NCBI GenBank assembly: GCA_033060915.1
Contig: CM065379.1
Span: 27,210,318-27,274,317 of the forward strand
Length of the DNA: 64,000 nt
Source of the DNA: Euryodendron excelsum
Lineage: Eukaryota; Streptophyta; Magnoliopsida; Ericales; Pentaphylacaceae
Reading direction: 5' to 3'
Below, in pieces: positions 1-11,800 of the stretch; positions within the stretch are counted from its first letter, which is position 1; every line of letters begins with the position of its first letter. The notes below the pieces were generated by a model that searched no databases, was not told where the DNA came from, and saw only the letters and a program-made list of their open reading frames with translations. The position numbers were made by a program, and so were the translations under genes.

Positions 1-119
1 ATTTTCAATTCAAACTTAGTCGCACTCATTCTTCTAAGAGGGTGAGTTCTAATGAGAGAGTACAGTATTTTTCCCACTTGTGTGTGTATTCCTTGAGTAC
101 GAAAAATTTGGGCACGGCA
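1..119 (+). repeat. 3' end of the gypsy LTR (element A 5' LTR tail)
   Basis: These bases match the last ~120 bp of every forward LTR in the window: the run with CGCACTCATTCTTCT, then GTGAGTTCTAA, then a GAAAAAT..GGC..GCA terminus. The usual end is GGCGCGACAG followed by the primer-binding site. Here it has decayed to GGGCACGGCA and runs straight into mid-gag sequence, so the PBS, the leader and the first half of gag have been deleted. Confidence 0.85.
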
Positions 120-939
120 ATACTTTCCAAGATATTTTCTACGAGAAGCTCTGCACAAGCGTGGGGAAAAGCTTCTCTGAACTTATCATGTAAGGGGAGA
201 TGATAGAAAATGGTCTTAAGACAGGGAGGATCACGGACCCCTACGCCAAGACTAGAGAAAGTTCTTCTAACATAGCCAAGAAGGTGGCTACTACACAGGG
301 AATAATCAAGAAGGAGAGCAAGGTGTCTGCCATTTTGCCTAGCCAACCACCCCATTGTCGTCCACCACTACAATCACACCCTATCCTGCCCTTACCCTCC
401 TTAACCATGCCTGTTCCAACTCCTAACTATGGCCCTACTGGTGCATGACCCAACTTTAATAGACCTACCCGTCGCATCCGTTCCTTTGACACCTAAGCCT
501 GCACCCAAACTGAGGCCTATCATAACCTGCTGAAGAACAATATCCTGAAGCCCATACTTGCTCGCCCATTGCAAGCCCTCTACCCCCAACCTTCAATGCC
601 GCCCTCACTTGTGAATACCATTCGGGTGGCCAAGGGCATGACACTGAAAGTTGTTTCTCTCTTAAGCATAAGATCCAAGACTCAATCGACAACAAGACTA
701 TTGATCTTCAACCGGTGAATCCTGCTCCAACTCCCAATGTGACCACCAACCCTCTGTCGGACCACACCGTCAATATGATACTAGTAGAAATGGAAGGCGA
801 GGGAGAATTCGATGAGTCCATAGCTGAGGATTACGAGGACAATTGGGAGACCGATGAAGAGGATGACTGGAAGGAGGATCTCCCATTATGCCAGATCTAT
901 TTTTATAACCCTAATGAGGTGTCGGATTCTTCTGATTAG
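120..939 (+). pseudogene. gag: gag C-terminal half, element A (TAT/Ogre-like, broken)
   Basis: This is the capsid end and nucleocapsid part of a Ty3/gypsy Gag, whose product would package element RNA. It aligns throughout with 21727-22537 of element B, including the stretches around MIENGLKTGRI, NIAKKVATT and the acidic DNWETDEEDDW. The knuckle of the CxxHSGGxGHDTExC type lies near 607-660 but is split by frameshifts, so the reading frame changes several times between about 350 and 720. The N-terminal half is missing because of the deletion at 119/120. From 715 a clean frame runs to a TAG at 937-939, and the same stop sits at the same place in element B. It is non-functional as it stands. Confidence 0.8.
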
Positions 940-1344
940 CCATTGGAGGAGCCGATGCTTCTGGAGGAGGCTCTTGCTGAAAACATAGTTGTGAACGGAT
1001 GGGGTGCTGAGTTTATACATCCAAAATATGCCGCAACTGAAAGTCACTTGTTGGAAAACCATTGGCTTGTGACCGAGTACAACTATGAAGACATGGGCTG
1101 GGAACTAGAAGAGTCAAGAGCACAGACAGAGCCGTTCGAGTTAGAAGGAGGTGAACTAGCCATCCTATTTACAGAAGAACCTACTGCAAAGAACAAAAAT
1201 GACGTCAATGAGGCTGACGATCGTGCCATTAACGTCAACATGTCCGGAGCTCTAGAAGAAGCCTTTGCCTGTCTTGCTTTAGCCAAGGACCCAAATCATG
1301 AATGGAGTATCGAAGATGTGGGCACTGTCCCAAGGGCTTACTGA
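940..1344 (+). pseudogene. Acidic downstream extension of gag, element A
   Basis: This 134-codon open stretch continues the gag frame directly after the TAG at 937-939. It is acidic and contains a GWGAEFIHPKYAA segment, a HLLENHWLVTEYNYEDMGW segment and a C-terminal NHEWSIEDVGTVPR motif, ending in TGA. Element B has the same sequence after the same stop (22538-22942), with one further internal stop. No catalytic motif is visible: there is no DTG/DSG, so I do not call it protease. It may be the natural C-terminus of Gag, cut off by an inherited stop, or a separately translated product. The function is unknown. Confidence 0.6.
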
Positions 1345-2165
1345 AATGGGTTCTCTTTAAAAGTGTACAAGAGAGGGGTGTTTTCACCCACTTTCTTTCT
1401 ATCCCTTTTACATTTTGTTCTTAAATTAATATATGCACGTCTATTTCTTTACAACAGAACTATATGCTTTCTGTTTATATAATAAAATGATTAAGTCTTT
1501 TTATTCATTGATGTCATCTTATATGTCTCTTGCGAATGGTGATTACTTCCTATACAAGGGGGCATCGTTTATCTTATGGAATGATCTGACTTGAAGGGGT
1601 GATAGCATGAGTTAACCACTACCCAGATGATCAGCTTCCCAAAGAGATAGAGGATAGGGATGAGTGAGGAAACTACCCAGAGGCAATACTTGTAAGACTC
1701 CAAAGCTAAGCAATGTGTGGCCAAATTATCGAGATAAAGAGGAGCCATTTTTCATTTCCCCTTATAAAAGGAAAAAATGTTTGTATTCCCTTTGTTTAGC
1801 CCATAGTGCCTCGCATCAAACGAAGTTTTACTTGTTAACCCCATCCAAGACTGCCCTCTCCACACTAGGGTAGACAATAGTTGAGAGCTCTAGGAATAGT
1901 ATCCATCCTCTATCATGCTAAGGCAGCGTTGAAAGCTCTATGGATCAAGCAATCTAGTTCAAAGTGAAGAGGGGTCCTCATTTCATTTCCCATACAGTCA
2001 GAAGCAACCCCTTGTCAAACACATTGAGCCATTTATCTTTTTTCAAGAAAACCCCAACCTAGGGATCACCGCTCATATTAGGTTAGATTGAACTGCTAAA
2101 GAGAAGGTCTAAGAAAAAAAGGGTGTTGTAGAACTGTTCGTTTCATAAAAGGAAAGAAAAGAGAT

Positions 2166-2210
<45 letters not shown>

Positions 2211-3219
2211 AAAGGAAAAGAGTTACCAAGGGGCAAGAGGCCAAAAAAAAAAAAATCTAAGAAAAGGCGTTAAAGAAAACCATGATTGTGTCATCTTGAA
2301 AAACATAATAGAAGGGCCGAAAGAGAAAAAAGTCATGTTTATCTCAAAAAGCATATAGAAAGGGCGAAAGAAAATAGGCATTTTCACCTTGAGAAGTACA
2401 TGGTAAGAGCAAGGAGGAAATTAAAGGTGATCTCTGTTACAAAGAAATCCAGTAGAAACAATAGGTTCGAGCCTTTACCCCTTTCTTGCAAAACCTCGAA
2501 ACCATGGCCTACATTACAACCTTATTAAAGTCCACTCTGATTGAAAACGAATTGCTTGATCTAAATGAGCTAGACACGCTGCCGAAGCTAAAGAAGGATG
2601 CTAATCCTACTGGGAAAAATAATCAAGGATGGTATGGATCTAAACCCTGCTAAAAGTAACATCGATTTTGAGCCAATATATCCCGTTGTTTCGAAAACCC
2701 CATAACCTAGCCTACATTACGGTCCTAAAACAAAGTCTCCTCATATTGAAAAATTGGCCATCTATCGCTTTGCTGAAGGTCAGGTAAATTGTTGTCGAAG
2801 CCCCGAGAGTTAAGAGTTTCAGCCCCAATGATCCTATACACTAACCTCGAGGTAGAGAATCGATGGCGGTTAGAAGGTTGAGAAAGGTACGAAATGCTAT
2901 CATCCAATCAAGACAAGGTTGAGCTAGAGGAAAGGTCAGGCCCCTAAAAAAGGAAGGAGTTACCATTCCAAAGATGCCAAGTTTGACAGCACCCCTTGTC
3001 ATCCCATTAACTAATACATGCATTTGCTAAAAAAAAAGGATCGGCATGAGTTTCGTACACATAGGACATGATTCCATGTAGGAGAAAAAGTCACCCATAT
3101 AGCTTAATATTAACCCATGTAATAAATATATCGCATCGTCATCCATCACATGCATTTGGTCATATACTTAGCTATATAAACCATAGATATCTTTGTTCAT
3201 ACATTTAACTATCTAAATA
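1345..3219. other. Non-coding spacer between gag and antisense PMD gene (element A)
   Basis: This stretch aligns with 22943-24790 of element B and, in reverse, with 62537-64000 of element E. It holds no RT, RNase H or integrase motif in any frame, only short unconserved reading frames. It therefore lies where pol would be expected. The first ~150 bp is the gag 3' side; the far end would be the 3' UTR of the convergent PMD gene. A deletion joins it at about 3217-3219 to the PMD coding part, removing ~0.65 kb present in B (about 24755-25430), which includes the last PMD exon and intron. Confidence 0.7.
2171..2206 (+). repeat. (GA)n microsatellite
   Basis: About 18 uninterrupted GA dinucleotides lie within a purine-rich stretch of the spacer. 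Element B has only a short purine-rich stretch at the same place, so the expansion is private to A. Confidence 0.95.
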
Positions 3220-4491
3220 GGACTCCCAAGAATCATCGCTGAGAAATGAAGCCCTCGACAGGGATAATGGGACCAAGTATCGCACCGTCTCATAATGAAC
3301 TAATCCAATGAAGGGCTGCCAAGTCACGTCCCTCACCTCAATCAACTCTAGGTTCGCCCAAAGCATCACAAAATCAGTGATCTTCGATCACTAGGCTACG
3401 CGGTCACGAGCCTACCTTAAAGCACGAGGATAAAGGTCATCCTTGATAACTACAGGATGACGAACTGGCAGGTACTCGTAGCTCCACTAGACAAGGAAAG
3501 GCCAGAAGCCAGTCATGCTGCCCCAACAAGAGGAAGTCCGGACCTGCATGAACGGAAGGAAGCAACTGAAGGAGAAGGACCCCCAATCTAGCTCAGATAA
3601 AGTCCAGAGATCAGCTACTATGCTTACCAAACGAAAAGGCACGAGCGACTTGTTGCTGTTGCAAAAGCAGTTGAAGATGATGTACAGAACAAGTCGCTGC
3701 CTCATGATGTCTCACCGGGCAGGTGGTGGCTCAACAGCAAAGGTACTGTCATCCCGACTGAGCCAAGAGACAGGAAAAGCAGAACACTTAGGAGGAGGCA
3801 AGTCCAGCAAAATGCATGCATCACCTCTACTGACTGACTGTAAGGTGATATGCTAACTAGAAGGAAAGCCCTGTGATGATAGTCCAGTCCAGTAGAGTGG
3901 GTCCCAACTCAAACGCAACAAAATGGAAGGTCATGGTCTCTCTGAACCACCTCTTGATAAGTGCCAGCACCAGATGTCGGTTCAAGTAGTTAGCTTGTAA
4001 TCCCATAAAAGCCTCAAACCTAATCTCAGCCAAGAAAGCATGGTAGGATGGAGCCGCTCGCTGCACGGTCACAAAGACCTAATAAACAGCCCCTCTGAAA
4101 GCTATGTGTACCCGCGGAGGGAGCAAATATTGTCTAGAATACACACTGGGATGATAGGCAAGATTCCCCAGCGGTGGAATGTCTAGTACCTCCAAGCCAC
4201 CTAACTCAGCATTTGTCTGTCTATGTCAGATGGAGGCTCTCCCGTAACCAGTTACCTAATCACCAAGACCCGGTGCCTCCTCCTCTACACCATTCTTCTC
4301 CTCAGAGGCCTGCTCAACCGGAGGAAAGGGTCGACAGGTGGCTTACTCCCCCGTCCACTTTGACTAGACGATGTCTGTCCAGCAGATCACCGGCTACCCT
4401 TGGATCGATTGGAACCACTGGTAGAATCTGTCCAGGCCACCTTCCCGAAGTGACGTCTCCTCTCGGAAGCATCATCACCCACATCTGCCAT
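3220..4491 (-). pseudogene. Plant mobile domain (PMD) gene, antisense in element A, 3'-truncated
   Basis: This is the aminotransferase-like plant mobile domain, read from 4491 downwards, opposite to gag. An ATG at 4489-4491 (MADVGDDASERRR) is kept here and is mutated to ATA in B and E, so this copy shows the ancestral start. Recognisable blocks are RAAPSYHAFLAEI, FMGLQANYLNRHL, FHFVAFELGPTLLDW and IITGLSF (4072-3857), then VLYIIFNCFC and GSFSFSCFLPF (3705-3487). Stops and frameshifts interrupt it. The C-terminal third and the last intron are missing through the deletion at ~3218. Host PMD proteins of the MAIN/MAIL type act in silencing and meristem maintenance; PMD genes are also frequent passengers of plant transposons. 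No function can be claimed for this broken copy. Confidence 0.75.
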
Positions 4492-5396
4492 CCTAAAAAG
4501 GTAAGCCAAGGTAGGAGGTGTTAATATACGATATATGCAAATAAGAAAATAAAAGCAAAAGGAAAATAATAATAAAATAAATAAATAAATAGATAAATAA
4601 AAAAAGTAAACAAATAATACAAAGATTTCAAATGATAAGTCAAAATGAATTTCCTACACATTTTGGTCAAAATGAATTTTCTAAATCTCAAGAGTTTTCT
4701 GTCTTTTTCCTTTAAAAAGATTTTATTCCAAAACTTTTCCAATTCTTTTTTCTAATTTCAAAAAATTTCAATAGAATTTCGTTTAAAAATGGTCCCTACA
4801 ACACCCACGACATCAACACAAAACACAAACCATGCACTCTACAATGTCACAATCACATAACACCAGCACCCGTACACACTTTTCAAATTTCTAAACTTTT
4901 CAAAAGACTTGTTTTATTTTTCAATAAATCAATGGTTTTCAAAGTTATCCTAAGATTCCTCAAAATCATTTCATATGTTTTCTAAAATAATCCTACATTT
5001 TTCTTCCCTATTAATTCCATCACTTTCTCAATTTTCTCCATTTTTCCTATTTTTCTAAGTATTTTTCTATTTTTCTAAAAATAAAAAATTCAAAAAGTTT
5101 TCAAAAAATCATGAAATTTCACATATGGTTGTTAAACACATTTTTTCAAGGCACACGGTATAAAAATCTAGCCCAAAAGCTCAATGCCCAAAGCTGTAGG
5201 GATAAACTCCCCAATTCCTGCGGAAACCCCTTTCACATAATCACGTAAAATTACTTAAATTCAATTAAACAAGCACCGAAATGCAAAAATAAATTCACCA
5301 CAGTGTTCAAAACATATCAAAGCATCAATTTCAACTATTCCCATGACTCAAACGGAATTCTACAATTCAAAATCAACATAAAATAAAAAACTCACC
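4492..5396 (-). other. Probable 5'-UTR intron of the element A PMD gene
   Basis: On the minus strand a donor GTGAG (5392-5396) is followed by ~0.9 kb of AT-rich sequence and an acceptor TTACCTTTTTAG one base before the ATG at 4491. The donor position and the acceptor context recur in elements B and E. The region contains no reading frame of interest. Confidence 0.6.
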
Positions 5397-5814
5397 CCTT
5401 GGAGTTCTCCGGCGAAATTTTCCATTCCGACGACTTTTCTGACAACGGTGTCTACTTCTGGTAATCCCCCGCGATCCCTCTGAAGCACTCCTTTAATGTC
5501 TAAGTCGGTTTCCTTGCAATGCCTCTTAGTTTTTCAAAAATCCTTCAACTCTCGCAGCAGCATCGAACCAGAAATGTTTCTGATTTTGATCCCAAGCCTG
5601 GTGCCAAGCCAATTCTACCAATTTTGATCCCAACCCCCCAAATTCTGGGCACTTTTGCCTTTTTTCCAGCCAAAACTTGATTTCAAAGGCCTTTTGGACC
5701 CAATATCCATTTCCAAGTTTCCGTTTTCAACAATTTTCAAAATCTGTCCCTCCGACCGCCTCACAGTCAACATGGGATTCTTACTCTATTATTTTCTATC
5801 TTCATCAAGCAAAG
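5397..5814 (-). promoter_or_regulatory. Upstream/exon 1 region of the element A PMD gene
   Basis: This is the region between the presumed first-exon donor and the element's polypurine tract. It corresponds to 27583-28028 in B and 59359-59772 in E. The E2F-like site seen in those copies is mutated here (TTTTTCCAGCCAAAA at 5661-5675). No TATA box is evident. Confidence 0.45.
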
Positions 5815-5833
5815 ACAAAAAAAGAGGGGCAGC
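5815..5833 (+). other. Polypurine tract, element A
   Basis: The purine run AAAAAAAGAGGGG followed by CAGC directly abuts the TGTAAGC that starts the LTR. It would prime plus-strand DNA synthesis. The equivalent run is at 28029-28046 in B and, reversed, at 59344-59358 in E. Confidence 0.8.
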
Positions 5834-8538
5834 TGTAAGCACCCCATTTTTGCTCGCTCGGTAGTCTCCAGTCCATCCAGGCTTGTATTCAAGGCAATAT
5901 GGACATATTCTGAGTCAACTCAATTTTTTCAAGCCTAATCCCGTCAATCAATCGCTTCGTGGGTCCATTGGGCCCAAACAGAGGGAAAATGACCAAAATA
6001 CCCTTAGTGGCATTGTTCGGTTCAATTCCAATGGGCACGTCTTTTCGAAGAAGGTAAGTCCCCTTTCCAATTCCAATTCCAATTCCAATTCTAATTAAAT
6101 CTGGCACATCCCTCAAGAAAGTTGATTCCTCGAGGCGGTAACTCTTCGGAACGGTAAGTCTCTTCAAACCCGTCGACCGGGACAAGACCCTAAGTCCTAT
6201 AGATGGTAGAACGGTCCACCTTTGGCGACAGCTAGCCCGCTAATGTAGAAATATCCGTTTTGGCACACCTTCTGAGAAAGTTGATTCCTCAGGCACTAAG
6301 TCCACCTAGCAGCTTCCTGAGATTAGGTAGTCTCTAGAATGATTGCGACCTGTTAGAGTAACGGAAATACTCGTAAACTTCACAACCGTCAAAGTGGCAG
6401 AAACACTCATAAACAGGTCAATATAGGGAATTACCAGAAAAACCCCTGTATCACGGGACTGCCGTCAGAGTGACGAAAACATTCAAAACCCAGGTCAACA
6501 CCTGTGCCTGCTAGCCCACTTCGATAAAAAATGACCAAACTGACCATAGGGCCATTTTCAGCACGTTTCTCAAGAAAGTACCTAAGTCCTCTGAATGATA
6601 AGTCCACCCTTCCAAAATTTTCTTAATGATAATCCGGCATGATTAGGTGCTTTCTAGTTAGATTCAAGCCAATTCCGAGACATTCCAATCAAGATGACCA
6701 TTTTGCCCTTAGGCATCTGTGTGCCTCAGGAACCACACTAGCTCTGGTTATCAAACCGGTAACCCCCCGAGAATGCTTTTTATAGTATTCCCAACCTTTC
6801 GTTAGCTTTTCGGATCATTATGAGCTAGTTCCGGCAAACCCGGTGTAAAATGATCATTTTGCCCTGGTGGGCTGATCGCCTTTTCTAACCACACCAGCTT
6901 TAGGTATTAAACCAGTAACCTCCTATAACATTCTAAGTAATGTTTCCAAACCTTGAGTCTTCTTCCGGGACATTCTGAGCCCATCCTAGCACCTTTCCGA
7001 CCCAATTGACCGTTTGACCCCAAATGGCCTGGTCAATCCTTTTAATACATCCTATCATCATTTTTTGAGTCTACTACCCCCGAGACACTGTTCTAAGGGT
7101 TCCTGTCCCTTTTTGGCCTTCTGGGCCATTCTCGGTCGTTTCAAATCGTTCCCAGACCTTTCGGAGTCACTCCTAGTGAAGTTAGGCTAAAAATTTCATG
7201 GTACTCACTAATACAGGCGCCCAAATCTTAAATACTTTGCTTGCCGACCTTAAAACTTTCCTAACTGGCGCCATGCCAAATTTTGGCCTAAATGGCACTA
7301 GAAGGATTTTTTGCCTAGCGCCACTGTAACAGGTGCCAAGGCATTCCTCTGTCTATAAATACAGAGCCTCGTCTAGCGTGAAAAGGATCTGAAAACTCAG
7401 TTTGAAAAACCTCCTCTTCGATATACAGAGCTCGTAGCCTCCCCAAACCCTAGCCTCCATACACAAACCCTAGCTCTCATGTACGTCCATACACTCACAT
7501 ATACTCCTATACACTCTTACACTAACCTCCAAAGCCTCTATTGAAGACTTGAAGTGCTGCAATCCGAAGCTCCCGAAGATCAAGACAAGCCCCTGAAGAC
7601 TAACACAAAGCAAAGTGAGGACCAAAGCAAAGCAAGCAAATAAAAGTGAGCAAAATAAGAAGATACAAGGTAGACTTCCTTTTACGTTTATGCAATTTCC
7701 TCCCTCTCTCTTCTCTCTCCGAACCCACTTGGGTTTTCTTCTATTTTAATCCCCCATCTTCTTTCCCCCTTTCTTGCATGCTTGAAACAAGGAACTTCTC
7801 GGTCCATGTGCAGGATTACGCTATTGGAAGTCATTATGTCGAGGGCTTTCTCTTAATCTAACCGGATACCACGTGGGTTCGACCCCCTTGAGTTTGTGGT
7901 GAAGCCTTAACCTTGTATGTTCAGTACCCCAACTTGCATTGTGCATATCATGACCTTGCATTTTTCCAAAATTTGTTTTCAAACTTGTTTTCAAAACTTG
8001 TATCAAAACCATTTTCAAAACTTGCATTAAATTTTCTTCTTCAAAACTTGTTTTCAAAATCACAATCTTAAGTTGATTCTAGCCATTCCATGGTTAGGGT
8101 TGCTTTAGGAAAGTGTTATATTTAAAGTGGCCAATATGGTCCACATTTTCAAATCCTTGTTGTTTTCAAAACCACTATCTTAGAGTGGTTCTAGCCTTCT
8201 TATGGTTAGAATCGTTTTAGGAAAGTGAGATATTTTTATGGACTTTCTAAAAACTGTCTTTTCAAATCTCTCTTTCTAAAAAATCTCTTTTCCAATACAC
8301 TTTCTAAAAATTCTATCCAATCTCCTTTTCAAAATTCTTTTCCAAAATTGCTTTCCAAAAATTCTCTTCATGAAACTTACTTTCTTAAAAATTTCTTTTT
8401 AAACTCCTTCCCAAAAAGCTCTCTTTCCTAAAGTTTCCTTCCTAAAAACTCTTTTCAGAAACCTCCTTTCCAAAAACTCGATTTTTCAAAATTCACTTTC
8501 CAAAAACTCCTTTTTAAGATCTCCTTCCAAAAACCTCT
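5834..8538 (+). repeat. 3' LTR of element A, truncated
   Basis: The LTR starts at TGTAAGCACCCC and shows the family layout. A CGTCTTTTCGAAGACG hairpin lies near 6030. Next come ~160-bp repeats containing GACCATTTTGCCC (6700-7020), then TGGCGCC-type elements near 7270-7320. The TATA box TATAAATA is at 7354-7361, and AAACCCTA boxes and the G-poor R/U5 follow. At about 8535-8540 it stops within CCTCTTGG and continues as reverse-oriented LTR sequence. The last ~2 kb of a full LTR is therefore absent. Confidence 0.85.
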
Positions 8539-8814
8539 TGGTCTTTGAAAACAGTAATCCTACATTCGGAGGTTGGTTACGTGTAGGGAAGACACACAAG
8601 GCCATCACCCTACCCCGCCCTTGCAGTACCTATATATCTATTTAGCATAAGTTTACTCATTTGGAATCTTTGATTAATAAATGTCCAATACAATTCACTT
8701 TAGAAGAGAAATATATGAAAGAAATTTGATATAATGCCTAACATACAAGTGCAAGAAGAAGATTTTGATTTTGAAAATAGATTTGAAAAGAAAGATTTAA
8801 TTCATGAAAGAAGG
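8539..8814 (-). repeat. Reverse-oriented gypsy LTR fragment X, part 1
   Basis: From CTTTGAAAACAGT onward the sequence is the reverse complement of the 3' part of the LTR (compare 12530-12600 read backwards), including the GGTTGGTTACGTGTAGGG block. It is interrupted at 8815 by a solo LTR and resumes at 12925. Confidence 0.8.
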
Positions 8815-11800
8815 TGTAAGCACCCCATTTTTGCCCGCTCGGCAGTCTCCAGCCCGTCCAGATTTGTATTCAAGCCAATATGGACATATTCTGAGTCAAC
8901 TCAATTTTTCAAGTTTAATCCCGTCAATCAATCACTTCATGGGCCCATTGGGCCCAAATAGAGGCAAAATAACCAAAATGCCCTTGGTGGCATTGTTCGG
9001 TCCAATTCCAATGGGCACGTCTTTTCGAAGACGGTAAGTCCCCTTTCCAATTGCAATTCCAATTCCAATTCCAATTAAATCCGACACGTCCCTTAAGAAA
9101 ATTGATTCCTCAAGGTGATAAGTCCATCCTGTCCGGCACGTTTTCGAAGAAACTCTTTGGAACGGTAAGTCCTTTCAAACCCGTTGACCGGGACGAGACC
9201 CCAAGTGCCCTAGATGGTAGAACAGTCCACCTTTGGCGCCTGGTAGCCCGCCAATGCAGAAATGTCCATTTTAGCACGCCTTCTGAGAAAGTTGATTCCT
9301 TAGACACTAAGTCCACCTAGTAACTTCCTGAGATTAGGCAGTCTCTGGAATGATCACGACTCGTTAGAGTAACAGAAATACTCGTAAACACTCGCAAACA
9401 GGTCGATATAGGGAATTGCTAGCAAACCCCTATATCATGGGACTGCCGTCATAGTGATGGAAACACTCAAAACCCAGGTTAACACCGGTGCCTGCTAGCT
9501 CACTTCGGTAAAAAATGACCAAACTGCCCCAAGGGCCATTTACGGCACGTTTCTCGAGAAAGTACCTAAGTCCTCAGAACGATAATTTCACCATTCCAAG
9601 ATTGTCTTAAAGACAATCTGGCATGATTAGGTGCCTTCTAGTCAGATTCAGACCAATTCTGAGACACTCCGGTCAAGATGACCATTTTGCCCCTAGGCAT
9701 CCGAGTACCCCGAGAACCACACCGACTCTGGGTATGAAACCGGTAACCTCCCAAGAATGCTTTTTATAGTATTCCCGACCTTTCAATAGCTTTTTGGATC
9801 ATTCCGAGTCAATTATTCAAACCCAGTGCAAAATGACCGTTTTGCCCCTAGTGGGCCGATTGCCTTTTCTAACCATACCGGCTCTGGGTATTAAACCGGT
9901 AACCTCTTGGAATATTCTAAGTAATGTTTCCAAACCTCGAGTCTTCTTCCGGGACATTTCGAGTCCATCCCGGTTGCTTTCCGACCCAATTAACCGTTTG
10001 ACCCCTAATGGCCCGATCAACCCTTCCAACACATCCTGTCATAATTTTTCGAGTTTGCTACCCCCGAGACACTATTCTAAGGGTTTCTGTCCCTTTTTGG
10101 CCTTTTAGGCCATTCCCGACCCTTTCAAATTGTTCCCGGACTTTTCGGAGTCACTCCTAGTGAAGCCAGGCTAAAAATTGCATGGTAGTCACTAATACAG
10201 GCACCCAAATCTTATGAAGATACGTTGCTTGCTGACCTTAAAACTTTCCTAAGTGGCTGGCGCCAGTAGTAGTGGCGCCAGAAGGATTTTTTACCAAGTG
10301 CCACTACAACAGGCACCAAGTCGTTCCTCTGTCTATAAATACAGAGCATCTTCTAGCGTGAAAATGGTCCGAAAACTCAATCTAAAAACCTCTTCTCCGA
10401 TAGACAGAGCTCGTAGCCTCCCCAAACCCTAGTCTTCTTTAGGTTCTCCAAACCCTAACCTCCATACACAAACCCTATCTCTCATATACTCCCATGCACT
10501 CACATGTACTCCTATACACTCTTACACTAGCCTCCAAAGCCTCTATTGAAGACTTGAAATGCTATAATCTGAAGCTCCCAAAGATGAAGACAAGCCCCTG
10601 AAGACTGACGCAAAGCAAAGCGAGGACCGAAGCAAAGCCAGCAAATAAATGCGAGCAAAATAAGAAAATACATGGTAGGCTTCCTTTTACGTTTACGCAA
10701 TTTCCCCCCTTTCTCTTCTCTCTCCGAACCCACTTGGGTTTTGTTCTATTTTAATCCCCCATCTTCTTCCTCCCTTTCTTGCATACTTGAAACAAGGGAC
10801 TTCCCGATCCATGTGTAGGATTAGGCTATTTGGAGTCACCGTGTCGGGGGCTTTCTCTTAGTCTAAACGGAGACCACGTGAGTTCGACCCCCTTGATTAT
10901 GTGGTGAAGCCTTAACCTTGTATGTTTATGACCCCAACTTGCATTGTGCATATCATGATCTTGCATTCCTCCAAAATTCGTTTTCAAACTTTTTTTCAAA
11001 ACTTACATCAAAACCATTTTCAAAACTTGTATTAAATTTTCTTCTTCAAAACTTGTTTTCAAAATCACAATCCTAAGGTGATTATAGCATTTCAATAGTT
11101 AGGGTTGCTTTAGAAAATTGTTACATTTAAAGTGGCCAATATGGTCCATATTTTCAAATCCTTGTTGTTTTCAAAACCACTATTTTAGAGTGGTTCTAGC
11201 CTTCTTATGGTTAGCATCGTTTTAGGAAAGTGAGATATTTTTGTGGACTTTCTAAAAAATCTTTTTTCCAATATACTTTTTAAAAATCCTCTCCAATCTC
11301 CTTTTCAAAATTCTTTTCCAAAATTGCTTTTAAAAAATTCCCTGCATGAAACTTACTTTCTTAAAAAATTGTTTTTAAACTCCTTCCCAAAAAGCTCTCT
11401 TTAAAAACCTATTTTCTAAAAACTCTTTCCTAAAGTTTCCTTCTTAAAAACTCATTTCCAAAAACTCTCTTTTCAAAATTCACTTTCCAAAAACTCCTTT
11501 TTAAAATCTCCTTCCAAAAACCTTTTGTTTCCGAAAATTCTACTTTCCAAAAATCTCTTTCCTTAGAGCCTAAGTCAAGCCGTAGAGCCAACGATTAGGA
11601 AACCCTAAATTCTAAACTTTTCTTAATCCAAAACTTTTCTTAAGTCAAAACTTTCTAAATCCAAAATTTTCTTAAGTCAAAACTTTCTAAATTTGAAACT
11701 TTCTTAAATTAGAACTTTCTAAATTCTAAACTTTCCAAACTCCAAATCTTTCTTAAATCAAACTATTTCGTAACTCAAACTCTTTCCAAAAATCAATTCT

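Noticed and set aside
940..1344. Retroviral-type aspartic protease after gag
   Set aside because: Right place in the element, but no D(T/S)G motif in either copy.
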